A stretch of DNA of 64,000 bases from Anaeromyces robustus (GCA_002104895.1 MCFG01000025.1:47501-111500); one strand, 5' to 3'. Positions 12,370-32,520 are shown, numbered from the stretch's first letter. Notes: generated by a model not told the origin, from the letters alone. Numbers and translations are program-made.

Positions 12370-13326
12370 ATGGAAAAATTTCAATTAAATAGAGTTTGTA
12401 AAATTCTTGGTATTCAAAAGCCAGTAATTCAAGCACCATTATATTGGTTAACTTCACCAAAACTTGTTGCTGCAGTTTCAAATGCAGGAGGTCTTGGTGT
12501 TCTTGGACCATGTGGAGGATTTTCAAAACCTGTATCTACTCTCCAAGAATCAAAGGAAGAAATGAGAAAATCAATTAGAAAAACACGTGAACTTACTAAT
12601 AAACCATTTGGAATGAATATTCCTTCACCAGATCCATTTGGATTTAGTAAAGATTTAGTTAAATTATGTAAAGAAGAAAATGTAAAGATTCTTGTTTGCG
12701 CAGGAGATCTTGTTCCAAACAATTATATAAAATGGAAAGAAGAAGGTTTTACTGTTATTTCGAGAGAATTGAATCCATCAGTAAGAGGTGCTATTGAAGC
12801 AGAAAAAGCTGGTGCTGATATTATTGTTGCGACTGGTTGTGATGAAGGAGGTTGTATGCCAATTTTAACCACAGGAACAACTGCAATAACAGCTTTAATT
12901 TCAGATGCTGTTAAAGTTCCAGTTCTTGCAGCAGGAGGTATTATTAATGAAAAATTTGCTAAAGCTGCAGCTATTGTTGGAGCAGAAGGAGCTTATGTTG
13001 GTTCAAGATTTATCTTATCTAAAGAAAATCCAGCTTCCGATAAAATTAAAAAAGATATTTTGAGTACTCATCCAGATGATTTTATTGTTTACACTCACAT
13101 GGCAGGTAAATCAAGATGGAGAACTACACCACATAAAGTTGGTAAAGCTGGTCTTGAAGAAAATAAAAAAGGTAATAATAATCCATCAACTGGTGATTTT
13201 TATAAATGTGTAATTAAGGGAGATCTTGAAGCCTCTGTTAATAGTGTATGTAATGTTATTCCATTAATTAAATCTATTGACTCTTGTAAAGATATCGTAA
13301 ATGAAATAGCAAGAGGATTTTTATAA
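12370..13326 (+). CDS. Nitronate monooxygenase-like flavoenzyme (2-nitropropane dioxygenase family)
   Basis: A 318-residue FMN-dependent TIM-barrel enzyme expected to oxidise alkyl nitronates, or to be an enoyl reductase-like relative. The N-terminus has the family signature PVIQAPLYWLTSPKLVAAVS followed by NAGGLGVLG. The FMN phosphate-binding strands appear as PVLAAGGI (about residues 195-202) and GAEGAYVGSRF. Where many members carry a catalytic His in a GGH motif, this protein has DEGGCMP, so the usual His is absent and the reaction is less certain. The reading frame has no intron, unlike its host neighbours, and resembles clostridial homologues, which suggests acquisition from bacteria. 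Codon use is AT-rich like the host, so the transfer is not recent. The ATG at 12370 starts right at the conserved N-terminal region and gives the family's usual length. Confidence 0.85.
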   Translation: MEKFQLNRVCKILGIQKPVIQAPLYWLTSPKLVAAVSNAGGLGVLGPCGGFSKPVSTLQESKEEMRKSIRKTRELTNKPFGMNIPSPDPFGFSKDLVKLCKEENVKILVCAGDLVPNNYIKWKEEGFTVISRELNPSVRGAIEAEKAGADIIVATGCDEGGCMPILTTGTTAITALISDAVKVPVLAAGGIINEKFAKAAAIVGAEGAYVGSRFILSKENPASDKIKKDILSTHPDDFIVYTHMAGKSRWRTTPHKVGKAGLEENKKGNNNPSTGDFYKCVIKGDLEASVNSVCNVIPLIKSIDSCKDIVNEIARGFL

Positions 13327-13924
13327 GCAAAATAATAATTAAGTAAATGAAAAAAAAATAATATAATTAAAATTCCAAAACTAATAAATGAAAAAAAAAT
13401 AAAAAATAAAAAAAATAAAATAAAATAAAATAAAATAATATTAATAAATGAAATAAAAAATATATTAATTAAATTTTATTAATTAAAATTTATATATTCT
13501 AAAATTAATAGTAAATGAAAAAAAAATAATAATAATAATAGAATTAATAAAATAAAAAAAAAAATATGTATATGTATATTAATTTTTTATAAATTCTAAA
13601 ATTAATAAATGTAAAAAAAAAAAATAAATATGTAAATCGAATATAAATATGTAAAAATCAATAAAAACTATTATTAAATATACAATTTGTTATATAAAAA
13701 TTAAAAATTAAATAAATAATATATATAAAATTATATAAATTATCGTAATATAATATTTATATTTTTTTCCTTGTGTTTTTTTATAATCAACTTTTATGGA
13801 TGATACATACAACAATTATATATTATAAAATTTATTATGTATACATTATATATTACATTTTTTGAATGTAATACATACATTTTCAATATATTAATTATTA
13901 ATTATATAATTTCATTGGCAATAT

Positions 13925-13995
<71 letters not shown>

Positions 13996-14045
13996 CTTAT
14001 TTATTTATTTATTTATTTATTTATTATTTATTTATTTATTTATTT

Positions 14046-14093
<48 letters not shown>

Positions 14094-14539
14094 TTATTTA
14101 TTTATTTATTATTTATTTATTATTTATTTATTTATTTATTTGTTTATTTATTTATTTATTTATTTACTATTTATGTATATTATATCATATATTTTATATA
14201 TATATAAATATTATTTTATCTTTTCTATTATTTTATTACAATTTTTTTTTTATTATTTATATTTTATAATATTATTATATTATATTAATTCAATTTATTG
14301 CTCTACTTCGTTTTTATTTTATCTTTTCTATTATTTTTTTTTTACAATTTTTTTTTATTATTTATTTATTTATGTATTTATTTATTTATTTATTTATTTA
14401 TCTTTATTTATGTATATTATATAATATATTTTATATAATGTCTTTTCTATTATTTTATTACAATTTTTTTTTTTATTTTTTAATATTATTACTTTATAAT
14501 ATTAATATATTATTATTAATTAATTAATTTCTATTTAAT
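13327..14539. other. Convergent spacer between nitronate monooxygenase and DOCK genes
   Basis: Both genes end into this spacer. Apart from A/T runs and a long TTTA tract it holds nothing I can support as a gene. Confidence 0.6.
13921..14168. repeat. TTTA microsatellite
   Basis: About 60 TTTA units with a few interruptions. One frame is open and would read as Leu/Phe/Ile/Tyr repeats, but this is a by-product of the repeat, not a gene. Confidence 0.95.
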
Positions 14540-23181
<8,642 letters not shown>

Positions 23182-26100
23182 TCTATGTTAAAGGTATAGA
23201 TTGAAAGAATTCTTATTGTCTATGAATTATTATATTTATAAATATGAAAAAAAAATAATAAAAATAAAAGAAAAAATTTATGATATAAAAAAAAATTTTT
23301 TTTATAAAAATCTTGAAAAAATATAAAATATATTTATTATATATTTTATTGATTATCTTTTAATGTCTTTATATTTATCTATATTGCAATAAATTTGAAT
23401 TATATATAAAAAAAAATAATAATGTAAAAGTTAACAATATATTATGTTAACAAAAAGAAAAAAATTAACATAATATTTTTAATTGTATATAAGTAATATT
23501 GTACTTTATTTATATTCTATATATGTTATATATACTGTTTTATAAACTAATAAGTTTAAGTTGTATAATTTCTTAATTTTCTCGTTGTTTTAAATTTTCT
23601 GTCGGTATAATAAATAAATAAATACAATTTTACAATATATACATTGGTAAATACTATTCTTAAATAAAATATATATAGAATATATAATATAAATTTGTTG
23701 TTACAATAATATTATATTATTTTTTCTTTTCTTTTTCTATGGATTATCTTTATTTTTATTTTGACTTTTATTTCTTGTTTTTTATTTTTTTGAATTTTGT
23801 TTTTTTTTGTTTCAATTCTTTGATTTTCTTTAAAATCTTTATTCTATTTAGTTTTTGTTTTATATATATATATAGTTATCCTTTTATTATTCTCTTTTAT
23901 TATCTTAATTGCTGAATTAATTTTATTACTTATTTGAATTTTTATTTTACAAAAATTTACATATATTATATAATTGGTATGTATATAATTGATATGAAAT
24001 AAAAAAGATATATGAAGAAATGATAGAATAAATATTTTATAAAAAGAAAAATATATATATATATTCTATTTCTGGTCTTGCCAATAATATTTATAAAGCT
24101 TTTTTTTTTTTATTTATTAATTTTCCTTTTGTTATTATTTCTAATTATTTATTATTTGTATTCTTTTATAAATTTACTATTACTCTATTATTCTTGATAA
24201 TTATGATAATATATTGTAGTTATAATGATATATATGTAGTTTATGATTAAATATTTTCATTATAAATTGCTTTTAAAATAAATATAAGATATATATATAA
24301 GATATAAAAAAAAAAGTATATAAAAATTAGTTTATAAAATTTTATAATTATTTAATTTAATTAATTTAATGAAATTTTAAATTAATTATATATTTATACT
24401 ATAATTTTAATTAATTTCATTTTATTTTTTCCTATAATTTTATATTTATCTTTTATAATAATATTATAATAAATAAATTGAATATCACTTTCTTATTATA
24501 ATTTTATCAATATTATATCTTATAATAAATATTATATATTTTATATAATATATGCATGGATAAAATTTTAATTATTTATATAAAATTATTTTCAAATACA
24601 CATATATAAAAAAGTTTTTTATCTTACAATTTATTTATGGTTTAATAAATGAATTATTTATTTTTTATTCTTTTTTTTTTTTTTCTTTTACTTATATTAT
24701 TTGTAATATATTACTCGTTTTTCTTTTTAATCTTAATCTTGTTATAAAAGATTTTCATACTTTATACTTTGTTTTTACTTTACTTGCTCATACAATTAAT
24801 GAAATTCTAATTCTTTCTACAGTTTATATAGCTTTTTTATATTAAATTCACAAAAATAATTTGAATTAATATATATATTTATTATTTCCAATAAAAAAAA
24901 AACACTTGTTCCTGACAAAAAATTTCCTTTTAACAAATGAAAATTTATATTTATATTTATATTTATATTTATATTTATATAACAAAAAATACAAAATTTA
25001 TATAAATATAAATATATTGGTTCTATATTATTATTTGAATATTTTATAATTGTTCTCGTTTTATTTTATTATTGTTATCCCACTGATATCCTTTTTTTTT
25101 ATTATTATTACTATTTTGTTTCTGATATTATTAAATATGGAAATGATTATAGATATATATATTTATGTTGGAATATAAATTTATATTGATATGCTTTATT
25201 ATGATTATTATTTAATATTTATATAATAAATAAATAAATAATAAATAAAAGTTTATATAAAAATATACAAAAAAAAATATCCTATTAAATTTAACAATGG
25301 AAAAATATTATTTTTGTGATAAAAAAATATATTATGATTTGTTCATATATGCAAAAAATTGTATTGAACGCTTTGTTTCTAATAAATAAATGTAAATGTA
25401 AATAAAAATAAAGAAAAAGAAAAAAAAAAAGAAAAAAAGAAAAAAAAATAAATAAATAGTAAAATAAAAAAAATGAAATTATAAATAAAAACAATATTAA
25501 AATTATAAAAGAAAAAAGAAAAAAAAATTAAAACAATATCGATAATAAGGAAAAATAATTTATATATTAAAAATAATATATATTAAATATTAAAATAATA
25601 AATAAATAAAAATTTTTTTTTTTATTTTATTTAAAATAACAAAATAAAAAATAACAAAAAAAAGTTTAAAAGGAAAATATTAATAAAAATTAATATAATA
25701 TTAAAAAATCATAATAAAAAGAAAAAAAAAATAACAATAATAATAAATAATAAATAATAAATAATAACATTTAATAAAATATTATTATATATTTTATTTT
25801 AATTATATATTAATATATTAATATATAATTAAATAAATAAATAATAAATAAATAAATAAATAATAAAAATGAATATATAAATATTAATATAACAAATTGA
25901 AATCTATTATATATTAATTCAATTAAAACTTTATTTAATTTGTAATTATTCATTCATTTATTTAATAATTAAATTTTAATATTTTTTTTTATTTAAAAAT
26001 AATCTTTTTATTCAATATAAAATAAAAAATATAAAATTAAAACTTTTTATATCTTTTAAACTTTATTACAAAAAAGTTATTATAAAAATAGAAATAATTA

Positions 26101-26318
26101 TAAAAAATAAAGAAATAAAGAAAAAAAATACTAAATAATAGCATTATAATTTTAATACATAAAAAAAACATTTAGTACATAAAAAATTTCATTAGAATAT
26201 ATATTTATATCATTAATACAATAACTATATAGAAAACTATTTACTTATTTATTATTTATTTATTTACTTATTTATTATTTATTTATTTATTAACTATTTA
26301 TTTATTTATTTATTATTT

Positions 26319-26354
<36 letters not shown>

Positions 26355-26734
26355 TTTTTTATTTATTTATTTATTTATTTATTTAAAAAATTATATAAAT
26401 TAAAATTTAAAAATATTTAAAAAATATTGTTTATATATAATTATTATAGTTTATTATTAAAGTTTATTTAAAATAAATCAATTAAGCAATAAATAAAATC
26501 TATTTAATTTATTAAATAATATATATACATTATATATAATGTATATATACTTTATATATAATATATATTATTTAATTATATTTTATAAATTATTTTTTTT
26601 TTGATGGATGATTTTACCAATAATCTTTTTTAAAAATTAAACTTTAAAAAAAAAAAAAAAAATACATATGTAAAACTATTTTCATTATTTACAGACAAAA
26701 TATAATAAAACTACAATATAACTTAACCTAAAAG
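23182..26734. other. Gene-free AT-rich spacer with the DOCK promoter
   Basis: The left end must contain the promoter of the minus-strand DOCK gene. The rest is A/T-only with short repeats: a TTTATA run near 24943-24980, a palindrome at about 26521-26548, and a TTTA tract at 26244-26385. No coding or RNA signal seen. Confidence 0.6.
26244..26385. repeat. TTTA microsatellite
   Basis: Imperfect TTTA array, with occasional TTTAC and TTATT units, about 350 bases left of the bacterial gene fragment. Confidence 0.85.
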
Positions 26735-27388
26735 ATATGAGAAAATAGAGAAGTTAATTACAGGAATGCTGTATTCCTATGGTGTAATCGAGTTTAAAGA
26801 ATTTAGAAAGAGAATATAGATAAAAAAGAAATATATGATTAATGTTTTAAAAGGCTAACATTAAATCCTTTTGTATGTTATGAAAATATTTTGTGGAAAG
26901 ATACGGGAGTAAGACAAGAGTATGTAACATATTTATATACAGAATATTTTGAGGACATTATAGAAGATAGTGTAAAGGAACAAGATAGTAGGGGATTAGA
27001 ATATAAGGAGTTTACTATTGATGAGATACTGAAAAGAGAAGAATATATCTGGGATGAACAAACACAAGAAATATATGATATTATAAAGTTAAGGAACGAA
27101 AGATTTTATCCTATGTCGATAAAAAGGATGGCAAAAAGTATAGAATTAGGATTAAAAATACATGAGGATATATTAGAATGTTGCAGATTTGAGTCATTGA
27201 AAGAGTCAAATGATTTTTTGCAGATATATATGAAATGGTATAATAGTAGACCACAATATATGTTGGTGTTGGGAAGCTATTTTCCAATTGAGCTTAAAGA
27301 AAAATTTTATAAAAGATGCAACTGGAATAGAATTTTTAATGAATGGTGCGAATCATCAGATGAATGCGGTATCGATTTTATACATTAG
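26735..27388 (+). pseudogene. Bacterial-type hypothetical protein, broken
   Basis: The open part, 26891-27388, encodes 165 residues of bacterial character (for example EFTIDEILKREEYIWDEQTQ). Upstream, 26735-26890, shifted frames still read as its likely continuation (GMLYSYGVIEFKEF; LTLNPFVCYENILWKDTGV), so the gene has lost its N-terminal frame by several changes. The C-terminal YFPIELKEKF stretch is reminiscent of SEC-C/YecA-like bacterial proteins, but I would not assign a family. Base composition is much richer in G/C than the surroundings. It is the first of four same-strand bacterial genes in close spacing. Not expected to work. Confidence 0.55.
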
Positions 27389-27399
27389 AAGGATAGGAT

Positions 27400-27750
27400 A
27401 TGAATCCACTGGATATTTTTTGTCTACCAATTAAGGGAGACACTATTATTGGAAATGATGTATGGATTGGTCAGAATGCTGTGATTCTTCCAGGGGTACA
27501 TATAAGAGATGGTACTATTATTGGAGCAGATAGTATTGTAGGTAGCAATGTTGAACCATATACGATAATTGCTGGGAATCCACCAAGGATAATAAGAAAA
27601 AGATTTGACGATGAATTGATAGAGTTATTACTGAAATTAAAATGGTGGGATAAAAGCATAAAAGAAATTAATAAAATGATCCCCTTGTTAACGTGTAGCG
27701 ATTTTGAAAAAGTTAAGAGAGAAATTAGAAATATTTGCAGAGGAGATTAA
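27400..27750 (+). pseudogene. Xenobiotic acetyltransferase (Vat/CatB-type, left-handed beta helix), C-terminal part only
   Basis: Encodes 116 residues with the hexapeptide-repeat pattern of left-handed beta-helix acetyltransferases: IKGDTIIGNDVWIGQNAVIL, then GADSIVGSNVEPYTIIAGNP, then the family's C-terminal helix RKRFDDELIELLLKLKWWD. These enzymes transfer acetyl from acetyl-CoA to drugs such as streptogramin A or chloramphenicol. Whole members are about 210 residues. Here roughly the first 90, including the usual catalytic His region, are missing, and the frame begins just after the preceding bacterial fragment. The ORF ends 2 bases before the GrpB start codon, as in an operon. Inactive by inference from the truncation. 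Confidence 0.75.
27739..27745 (+). promoter_or_regulatory. Shine-Dalgarno-like site before GrpB
   Basis: AGAGGAG ends 7 bases before the ATG at 27753. It is the usual bacterial spacing and supports 27753 over the upstream in-frame ATG at 27735. Such a site has no role in a eukaryote and marks recent bacterial origin. Confidence 0.6.
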
Positions 27751-27752
27751 AT

Positions 27753-28265
27753 ATGCGTACCTCAAAAATAGAAGTTGTGCCTTATGATGTTTCGTGGACA
27801 AAAAATTTTTTAGAAATAAAAAATGAGATTTTAAAAGTGTTGGATAAGTTAGTATTAAGTATTGAACATGTAGGAAGTACTGCAGTTTGTGGATTATGGG
27901 CAAAGCCAATTATTGACATTGATGTTGTAATTAAAGATTATTCTATGTTATCAGATGTTGTATTAGCGTTGAACAGCATTGGATATACGTATGAAGGTAA
28001 TCTTGGCATTGAGGGAAGAGAGGCATTTACATATGAAGGAAAGGAACATCTTAAAAAGCATCATTTGTATGTTTGCCCTAAAGATTCGATAGAGTTAAGA
28101 AAGCATGTAACTTTTAGAGATTATTTAAGAACTCATCCAGAGGCTCAATTAGAATATAGTAAAATAAAACAACAAGGAGCGAAACTTTATCCATATGATG
28201 TAGACAAATATATAGAATATAAGTCATTTTTCATAAAGAAAATATACCAGAAACTTGGGTTTTAG
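27753..28265 (+). CDS. GrpB/UPF0157 family protein (bacterial origin)
   Basis: Encodes 170 residues with the nucleotidyltransferase-fold features of the GrpB family: VPYDVSWTKNFLEIKNEI at the start, IEHVGSTAVCGL with the GSTA signature, then KPIIDIDVVI supplying the acidic pair, and HHLYVCPKDS in the C-terminal half. Length matches the family. In bacteria GrpB proteins are often solitary or sit near antibiotic-modifying genes; their substrate is not firmly known. This is the only complete frame in the bacterial cluster. It has no intron, keeps a bacterial ribosome-binding site, ends in TAG (the host genes here end in TAA), and its G/C content is above that of the neighbouring DNA. Whether the fungus expresses it cannot be told; no host-like promoter is obvious. 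An upstream in-frame ATG at 27735 is less likely. Confidence 0.8.
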   Translation: MRTSKIEVVPYDVSWTKNFLEIKNEILKVLDKLVLSIEHVGSTAVCGLWAKPIIDIDVVIKDYSMLSDVVLALNSIGYTYEGNLGIEGREAFTYEGKEHLKKHHLYVCPKDSIELRKHVTFRDYLRTHPEAQLEYSKIKQQGAKLYPYDVDKYIEYKSFFIKKIYQKLGF

Positions 28266-28270
28266 GTAAA

Positions 28271-28278
28271 AGGGGGAG
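28271..28278 (+). promoter_or_regulatory. Shine-Dalgarno-like site before the P-loop fragment
   Basis: AGGGGGAG, five bases after the GrpB stop codon and 6 bases before a TTG start at 28285. Together they are a second retained bacterial start signal. Confidence 0.5.
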
Positions 28279-28284
28279 TAAGTT

Positions 28285-28413
28285 TTGATCATATTAATAA
28301 CAGGAGCATCTCATACAAGCAAAACCATATTAGCGAAAAAATTGTTAGAGAAATATAATAGGGGATTTGGCCTAATCGAATTAACTATTTTTGATATGAC
28401 AAACAAACAATAA
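28285..28413 (+). pseudogene. P-loop kinase/ATPase, N-terminal fragment (bacterial origin)
   Basis: From a TTG start, 42 residues can be read (start LILITGASHTSKTILAKKLL). The GASHTSKT stretch is a Walker A loop of the type in small bacterial AAA/zeta-toxin-like or nucleoside kinases, with Ser where Gly is usual. Similarity to such proteins stops after about 28 residues (LLEKYN); a short unrelated tail ends at a TAA where host AT-rich DNA resumes. The gene is therefore cut by the right-hand junction of the transferred segment. The family is inferred from the Walker A context only. Confidence 0.55.
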
Positions 28414-30055
28414 TGATTATATAAAAATTTCATTATTTAAACATTAAAATAAGAAAATAATTTACATATAAGCAAAGTAAATTTTTAATAAAATCAAATT
28501 TTTTTAATTAAAAAATTCTTAATAAAAAATCTTTAATGTTTTAATCATATAATTATTATTATTATAATTATTATTATTTATGAGTACTTTACTTCATAAT
28601 TTCATAAATCTTATGTATAAATAATCAAGAAAGATTTTATAATTTAAAATATATAAAAATAATAAAAATTTTAAATAAAATAATTCATAAGTTTAATTAA
28701 TATGAAAACTTTAATCAGAATTACTATTGTCGAAAAATCAAATGTAAATCAACAAATGACAATAACACTATATATATATCATTAATAAATTATTATTTGT
28801 AATTAATTAATTATATATTTAAATACATAATAAATGTTTTATGATTTTTGATTATGAAAATTATTTACAAATGTATATATATATATATTTTTTTGATTTA
28901 TCAAATAAATATAAATAAAAATGATTTATCAAATTATAAATAATATTATTTAATTATTTAATAATATCATATTAAGATAGTAAAAATTAAATGACTTTAT
29001 AATAATAATGTAGAATTATTTGTAGGTTAATTAAGAAATCCGAAAAATAATTCTTACAAGAAAGCTTGAAATTTCTTATTCTATATACTAAATTTATTTT
29101 AGAGAATTATTATTTTTATTATATATTTATTTATTTACTTATTTATTTTTAACAAGTAATTAATTAATATTTAAATTATTAACTTATACTATTTTTTTTT
29201 TTTTTTTTGGTTGGTAACAAATCTATTAATTATTTTATTGGTTAATCAATAAAATTTTTACCTTTGACAAATAAAAGAAAAAAAAGTTGTACAATTAATA
29301 AAGTATTATATCTTATATTAAAAATATATGTATGCTATTTTTTTATAATATATCTATTTTAATTTAAAAATAAAAAATTAAAAATAAAATAACATCGTAG
29401 CCACATTAAATTTAATTATTTGATTATTATAAATTTGGTAATTTTTCCTTTTTAATATGGATAATAGAATGCAATATAATTTATATTGTATTCATATTAA
29501 TAAATTAAATATTTTATTTATGGCACTTTTAACCTTAATTTTTCCCAATATAAAAATTTTTTTTTGGTTGGTAATTATATTTATTATATAATCTCAATAA
29601 TAAAAAATTTGATTAAATATGTAATTCCGTACCTATTATGGAAAAATATATATATTAATATATCTTTTAACAACGATACAAAAACAATAATAATATTAAT
29701 TATTTTATATAGGAAAATAATATATAAATATCTCAGATATATAAAATTTCCATACTTTTAATTTTTAATTTATTAAAAGAAATTAATAACAGTACTTATT
29801 ATGGAAAAAAAAAAAATGCATATATATATTTTAACAACGATACAAAAACAATAATATTAATTCCTTTTATATAGGAAAATAATAATAATATACAAATATC
29901 TCAAATAAATTAAATTTTATTTGTTATTAATTTCTTTTAATAAATAAAAAATTTATAAAGTAATAAAGTAATAAATTTATTTTTCTATAATATATATATT
30001 AATTATAAATTATATAAAAATAAAACTATAAAGAAATAAAGTTTAATCAATTTAA
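28414..30055. other. Gene-free AT-rich spacer
   Basis: A/T-rich with no coding pattern. Its notable content is the repeat pair and inverted repeat at 29620-29946. Confidence 0.55.
29620..29946. repeat. Direct repeat pair with flanking inverted repeat (MITE-like)
   Basis: A block of about 120 bases with TATTATGGAAAA, TTTTAACAACGATACAAAAA and TTTTATATAGGAAAATAAT occurs at about 29632-29750 and again at about 29795-29915. The second copy is enclosed by arms 29765-29791 and 29922-29946, which are near-perfect reverse complements of about 25 bases. A short non-autonomous DNA transposon, or a duplication plus inverted end, would explain it. No transposase is present. Confidence 0.5.
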
Positions 30056-30059
30056 TTTT

Positions 30060-30170
30060 TTTATGTTCCTTTTTCATTTCCTTGAACATATGTTTAGCCT
30101 CTTTAATAATTTTTAGCTTATTCAAGCTTGAAGAAAAGCTTTATAATAAATTTATTTTTTTTTTTTTTTT
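30060..30170 (-). pseudogene. 3' remnant of a secreted Cys-repeat protein family (copy B)
   Basis: About 75 bases match the 3' end of copy A at 30554-31150 almost base for base (around the sequence TTCCTTTTTCATTTCCTT on the plus strand). Only the C-terminal part of the former gene is left. Confidence 0.5.
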
Positions 30171-30553
30171 TTCAGAATAGTATTCAGATTAAAAAATTTA
30201 CAAAAATTATTTACTTTCGAGATTTTTCTATTGACATTTTTATTTACAATATTATAGATCATGCAAGATGTTTATACTTATTTTTATAAATAAAAAAAAG
30301 AAAGAAAAAAAGAAAGAAATAATAATGAATTTCAGAATTATTAGTTTTATATTAATAGTATATTAAAATAACATATACATAAATTTTATATTATAATTTT
30401 TATTAAACATTTTTATTTATTTTATTTTATTTTATTTTTTGAATTAATATTTAATAAAAAAACTTAATATATAATAAAATTTAGTGATTTATCTACAATT
30501 TTTTTATATCAAAAATATTATATATATATATATAAAAACTAAATAATAACTTG

Positions 30554-31150
30554 ATAAATTAGATTAAACCCATTTAATTTTTCTTTTTAGGTTCCTTTTT
30601 CATTTCCTTAAACATATATTTAGCTTCTTTAATAATTTCTAGCTTCTTCAAGTTCTTCATCTTTTTCTTCATCTGCTTCAACATCACTATCATCATTTTC
30701 TTTTCCATTAACTTTTTCTTCATCATCTTTAACTTCTTTTTCCACATCATTATTTTCATCATCACTATCATTTTTACATTATGAAAGTCTTTTATTTTCT
30801 GGTTTATAACAATCTGGTTTACATTAATTTAATTTTTTGTTTTCTGATTTAGAACAATCTGGTTACATTTATTTAATTTTTTGTTTTCTAGTTTAAAAAA
30901 AATCTAAAATACTTGGAATAATAGTTGAAATGGTAGTAGTTGGTTTTTAAAATAACAGTAGTAGTGATGGTAGGTATAGATGGATTATTATTGTTATTAT
31001 CCCAACCTCAATTGTTCCAATCCCAACTCCAATTATTCCATCCTATGTTATTACTCCATTTACCAACATCCTATCCTAACATAGCTTGAGAAGCTAAAAA
31101 AAACTAAAACTAAAAAATTTTACTCTACATTTTAAACCTTAAACTTTTAT
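30554..31150 (-). pseudogene. Broken gene for a secreted Cys-repeat, acidic-tailed protein (copy A)
   Basis: On the minus strand the remains start with a hydrophobic signal-peptide-like stretch. Next is a Trp/Asn-rich part (WSNNIGWNNWSWDWNN), then a Pro/Thr/Ile-rich linker (PSIPTITTTVI). Repeats of about 14-15 residues follow, with pattern CKPDCxKPENKKLN, and then a Glu/Asp-rich tail (DVEADEEKDEELEEA). Many breaks make it non-coding. Another copy at 37150-37830 matches it along its whole length, including sequence upstream of the start, so both come from a duplicated unit. I do not recognise the protein family; the secreted nature is inferred from the leader. Confidence 0.6.
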
Positions 31151-31178
31151 ATGAAAAAAAAAAAAAAATAAATTATAA

Positions 31179-31217
<39 letters not shown>

Positions 31218-31219
31218 TT

Positions 31220-31427
31220 GTAAATATAAAATAAAAATAGATAAATGTTTATTGCAAATAGAATAATCAAATTATATACATACTATTGAAATATAATTAG
31301 TTGTCTATATTTCAATAATAATTTATTAAGAATATTTTTAATTAATAGTTATTTTAATATTAATTTTGATATAATTTAACTAATAAAAAAAACTAGTAGA
31401 ATAAAAGAATAAAAAAAAATTTCACCT

Positions 31428-31462
<35 letters not shown>

Positions 31463-32510
31463 TTATATTATATATTATATAATAAAGTAATATCAGGAAA
31501 AAACTATATAAATTTAAATAGAATAATAGATCATCAAAATTAATGAATATAAATTAATGTTATATTATAAATAATCATACACATATTATATTTATTTATA
31601 ACATATGTTGTAAAATACATAATTAATGACAAAAATATCAATATAATATATTAATACAATACATAAAAAAATATAATATAAACATAAAAAACATTAATAT
31701 AAATTTAAACATAAAAATAAATGTAAATATATAATATAAACATAAATATATATTATATGTAAATATAAACAAATTCAATCATTGTTATAATAATTTTATT
31801 AATTTTAAAATATATACTTTTTTGTCCTACTTATACAAATATTTATGATCATTTATACAATACAATAAAAAAAAAACTTGTATATTAAATAAACTTTTTT
31901 AACGAATGGAACAATTATCTCTAGGTATTACAAACAATAAAAATAAATCAAAAAAAATCCCAAACTTAATATTTCTATATATTTCTATATATAGTTTTTT
32001 ATTATTTTTAACGCCCATTAAAAGATATTCTTATATCATCATTACAATATTTTTTAATAAAACTAAATATTAAATTTAAAAAATTATACTTTGAAAAAAA
32101 TATTTAATACGGCAAGACAGTATTTAATTTCTTTAATAATTTCTTCAACTTCTTCAAATTTTTTCTTCTTCAGCTTTAACATCACCGACATCATTATCAT
32201 CCTCATAAGTTTAGCTACTCATATCCTATCCCCAACATAGCATTCCTAAAAGATCAATTATAAAAACTAAAAAAAAAAAAATTATTGAACATTTTTACCT
32301 TTAAGATTTTATGTAAAAAAATAAATTTAAAAAAAATTTTTTTCTTTTTGAATTTTCTGTAAATAATAAATTAATTATTTATTGCTAATAAACTCAACTA
32401 TATACTATTGAAATATAATTAGTAATTTATATATTTCAATAATAATGTATTATGAATATTTTTAGTTAATTGTTAATTTAATATTAATTTTGTATTTTGA
32501 TATAATTAAA
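31220..32510 (-). repeat. Duplicated upstream block of the secreted-protein fossils (two nearby copies)
   Basis: Sequence with CTATTGAAATATAATTAGT and TATTTCAATAATAAT lies at 31275-31325 and again at 32400-32450; a third, slightly diverged copy lies at 37950-38000. In each case it sits just upstream of a family copy, so the duplication carried the former promoter region with it. Confidence 0.6.
32100..32300 (-). pseudogene. Shortened copy of the secreted Cys-repeat family (copy C)
   Basis: Matches the acidic tail and the leader region of copies A and D but lacks the repeat region between them. The upstream block at 32340-32510 also matches the upstream block of copy A (31220-31380). Same strand as the other copies. 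Confidence 0.5.
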
Positions 32511-32520
32511 TTAAGAATGA

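Noticed and set aside
13837-14424. Open frame of Leu/Phe/Ile/Tyr repeats
   Set aside because: Product of the TTTA microsatellite; no normal protein composition and no homology pattern.
30574-30771. Met/Lys-rich minus-strand frame
   Set aside because: Shifted frame of the acidic tail of a broken secreted-protein copy.
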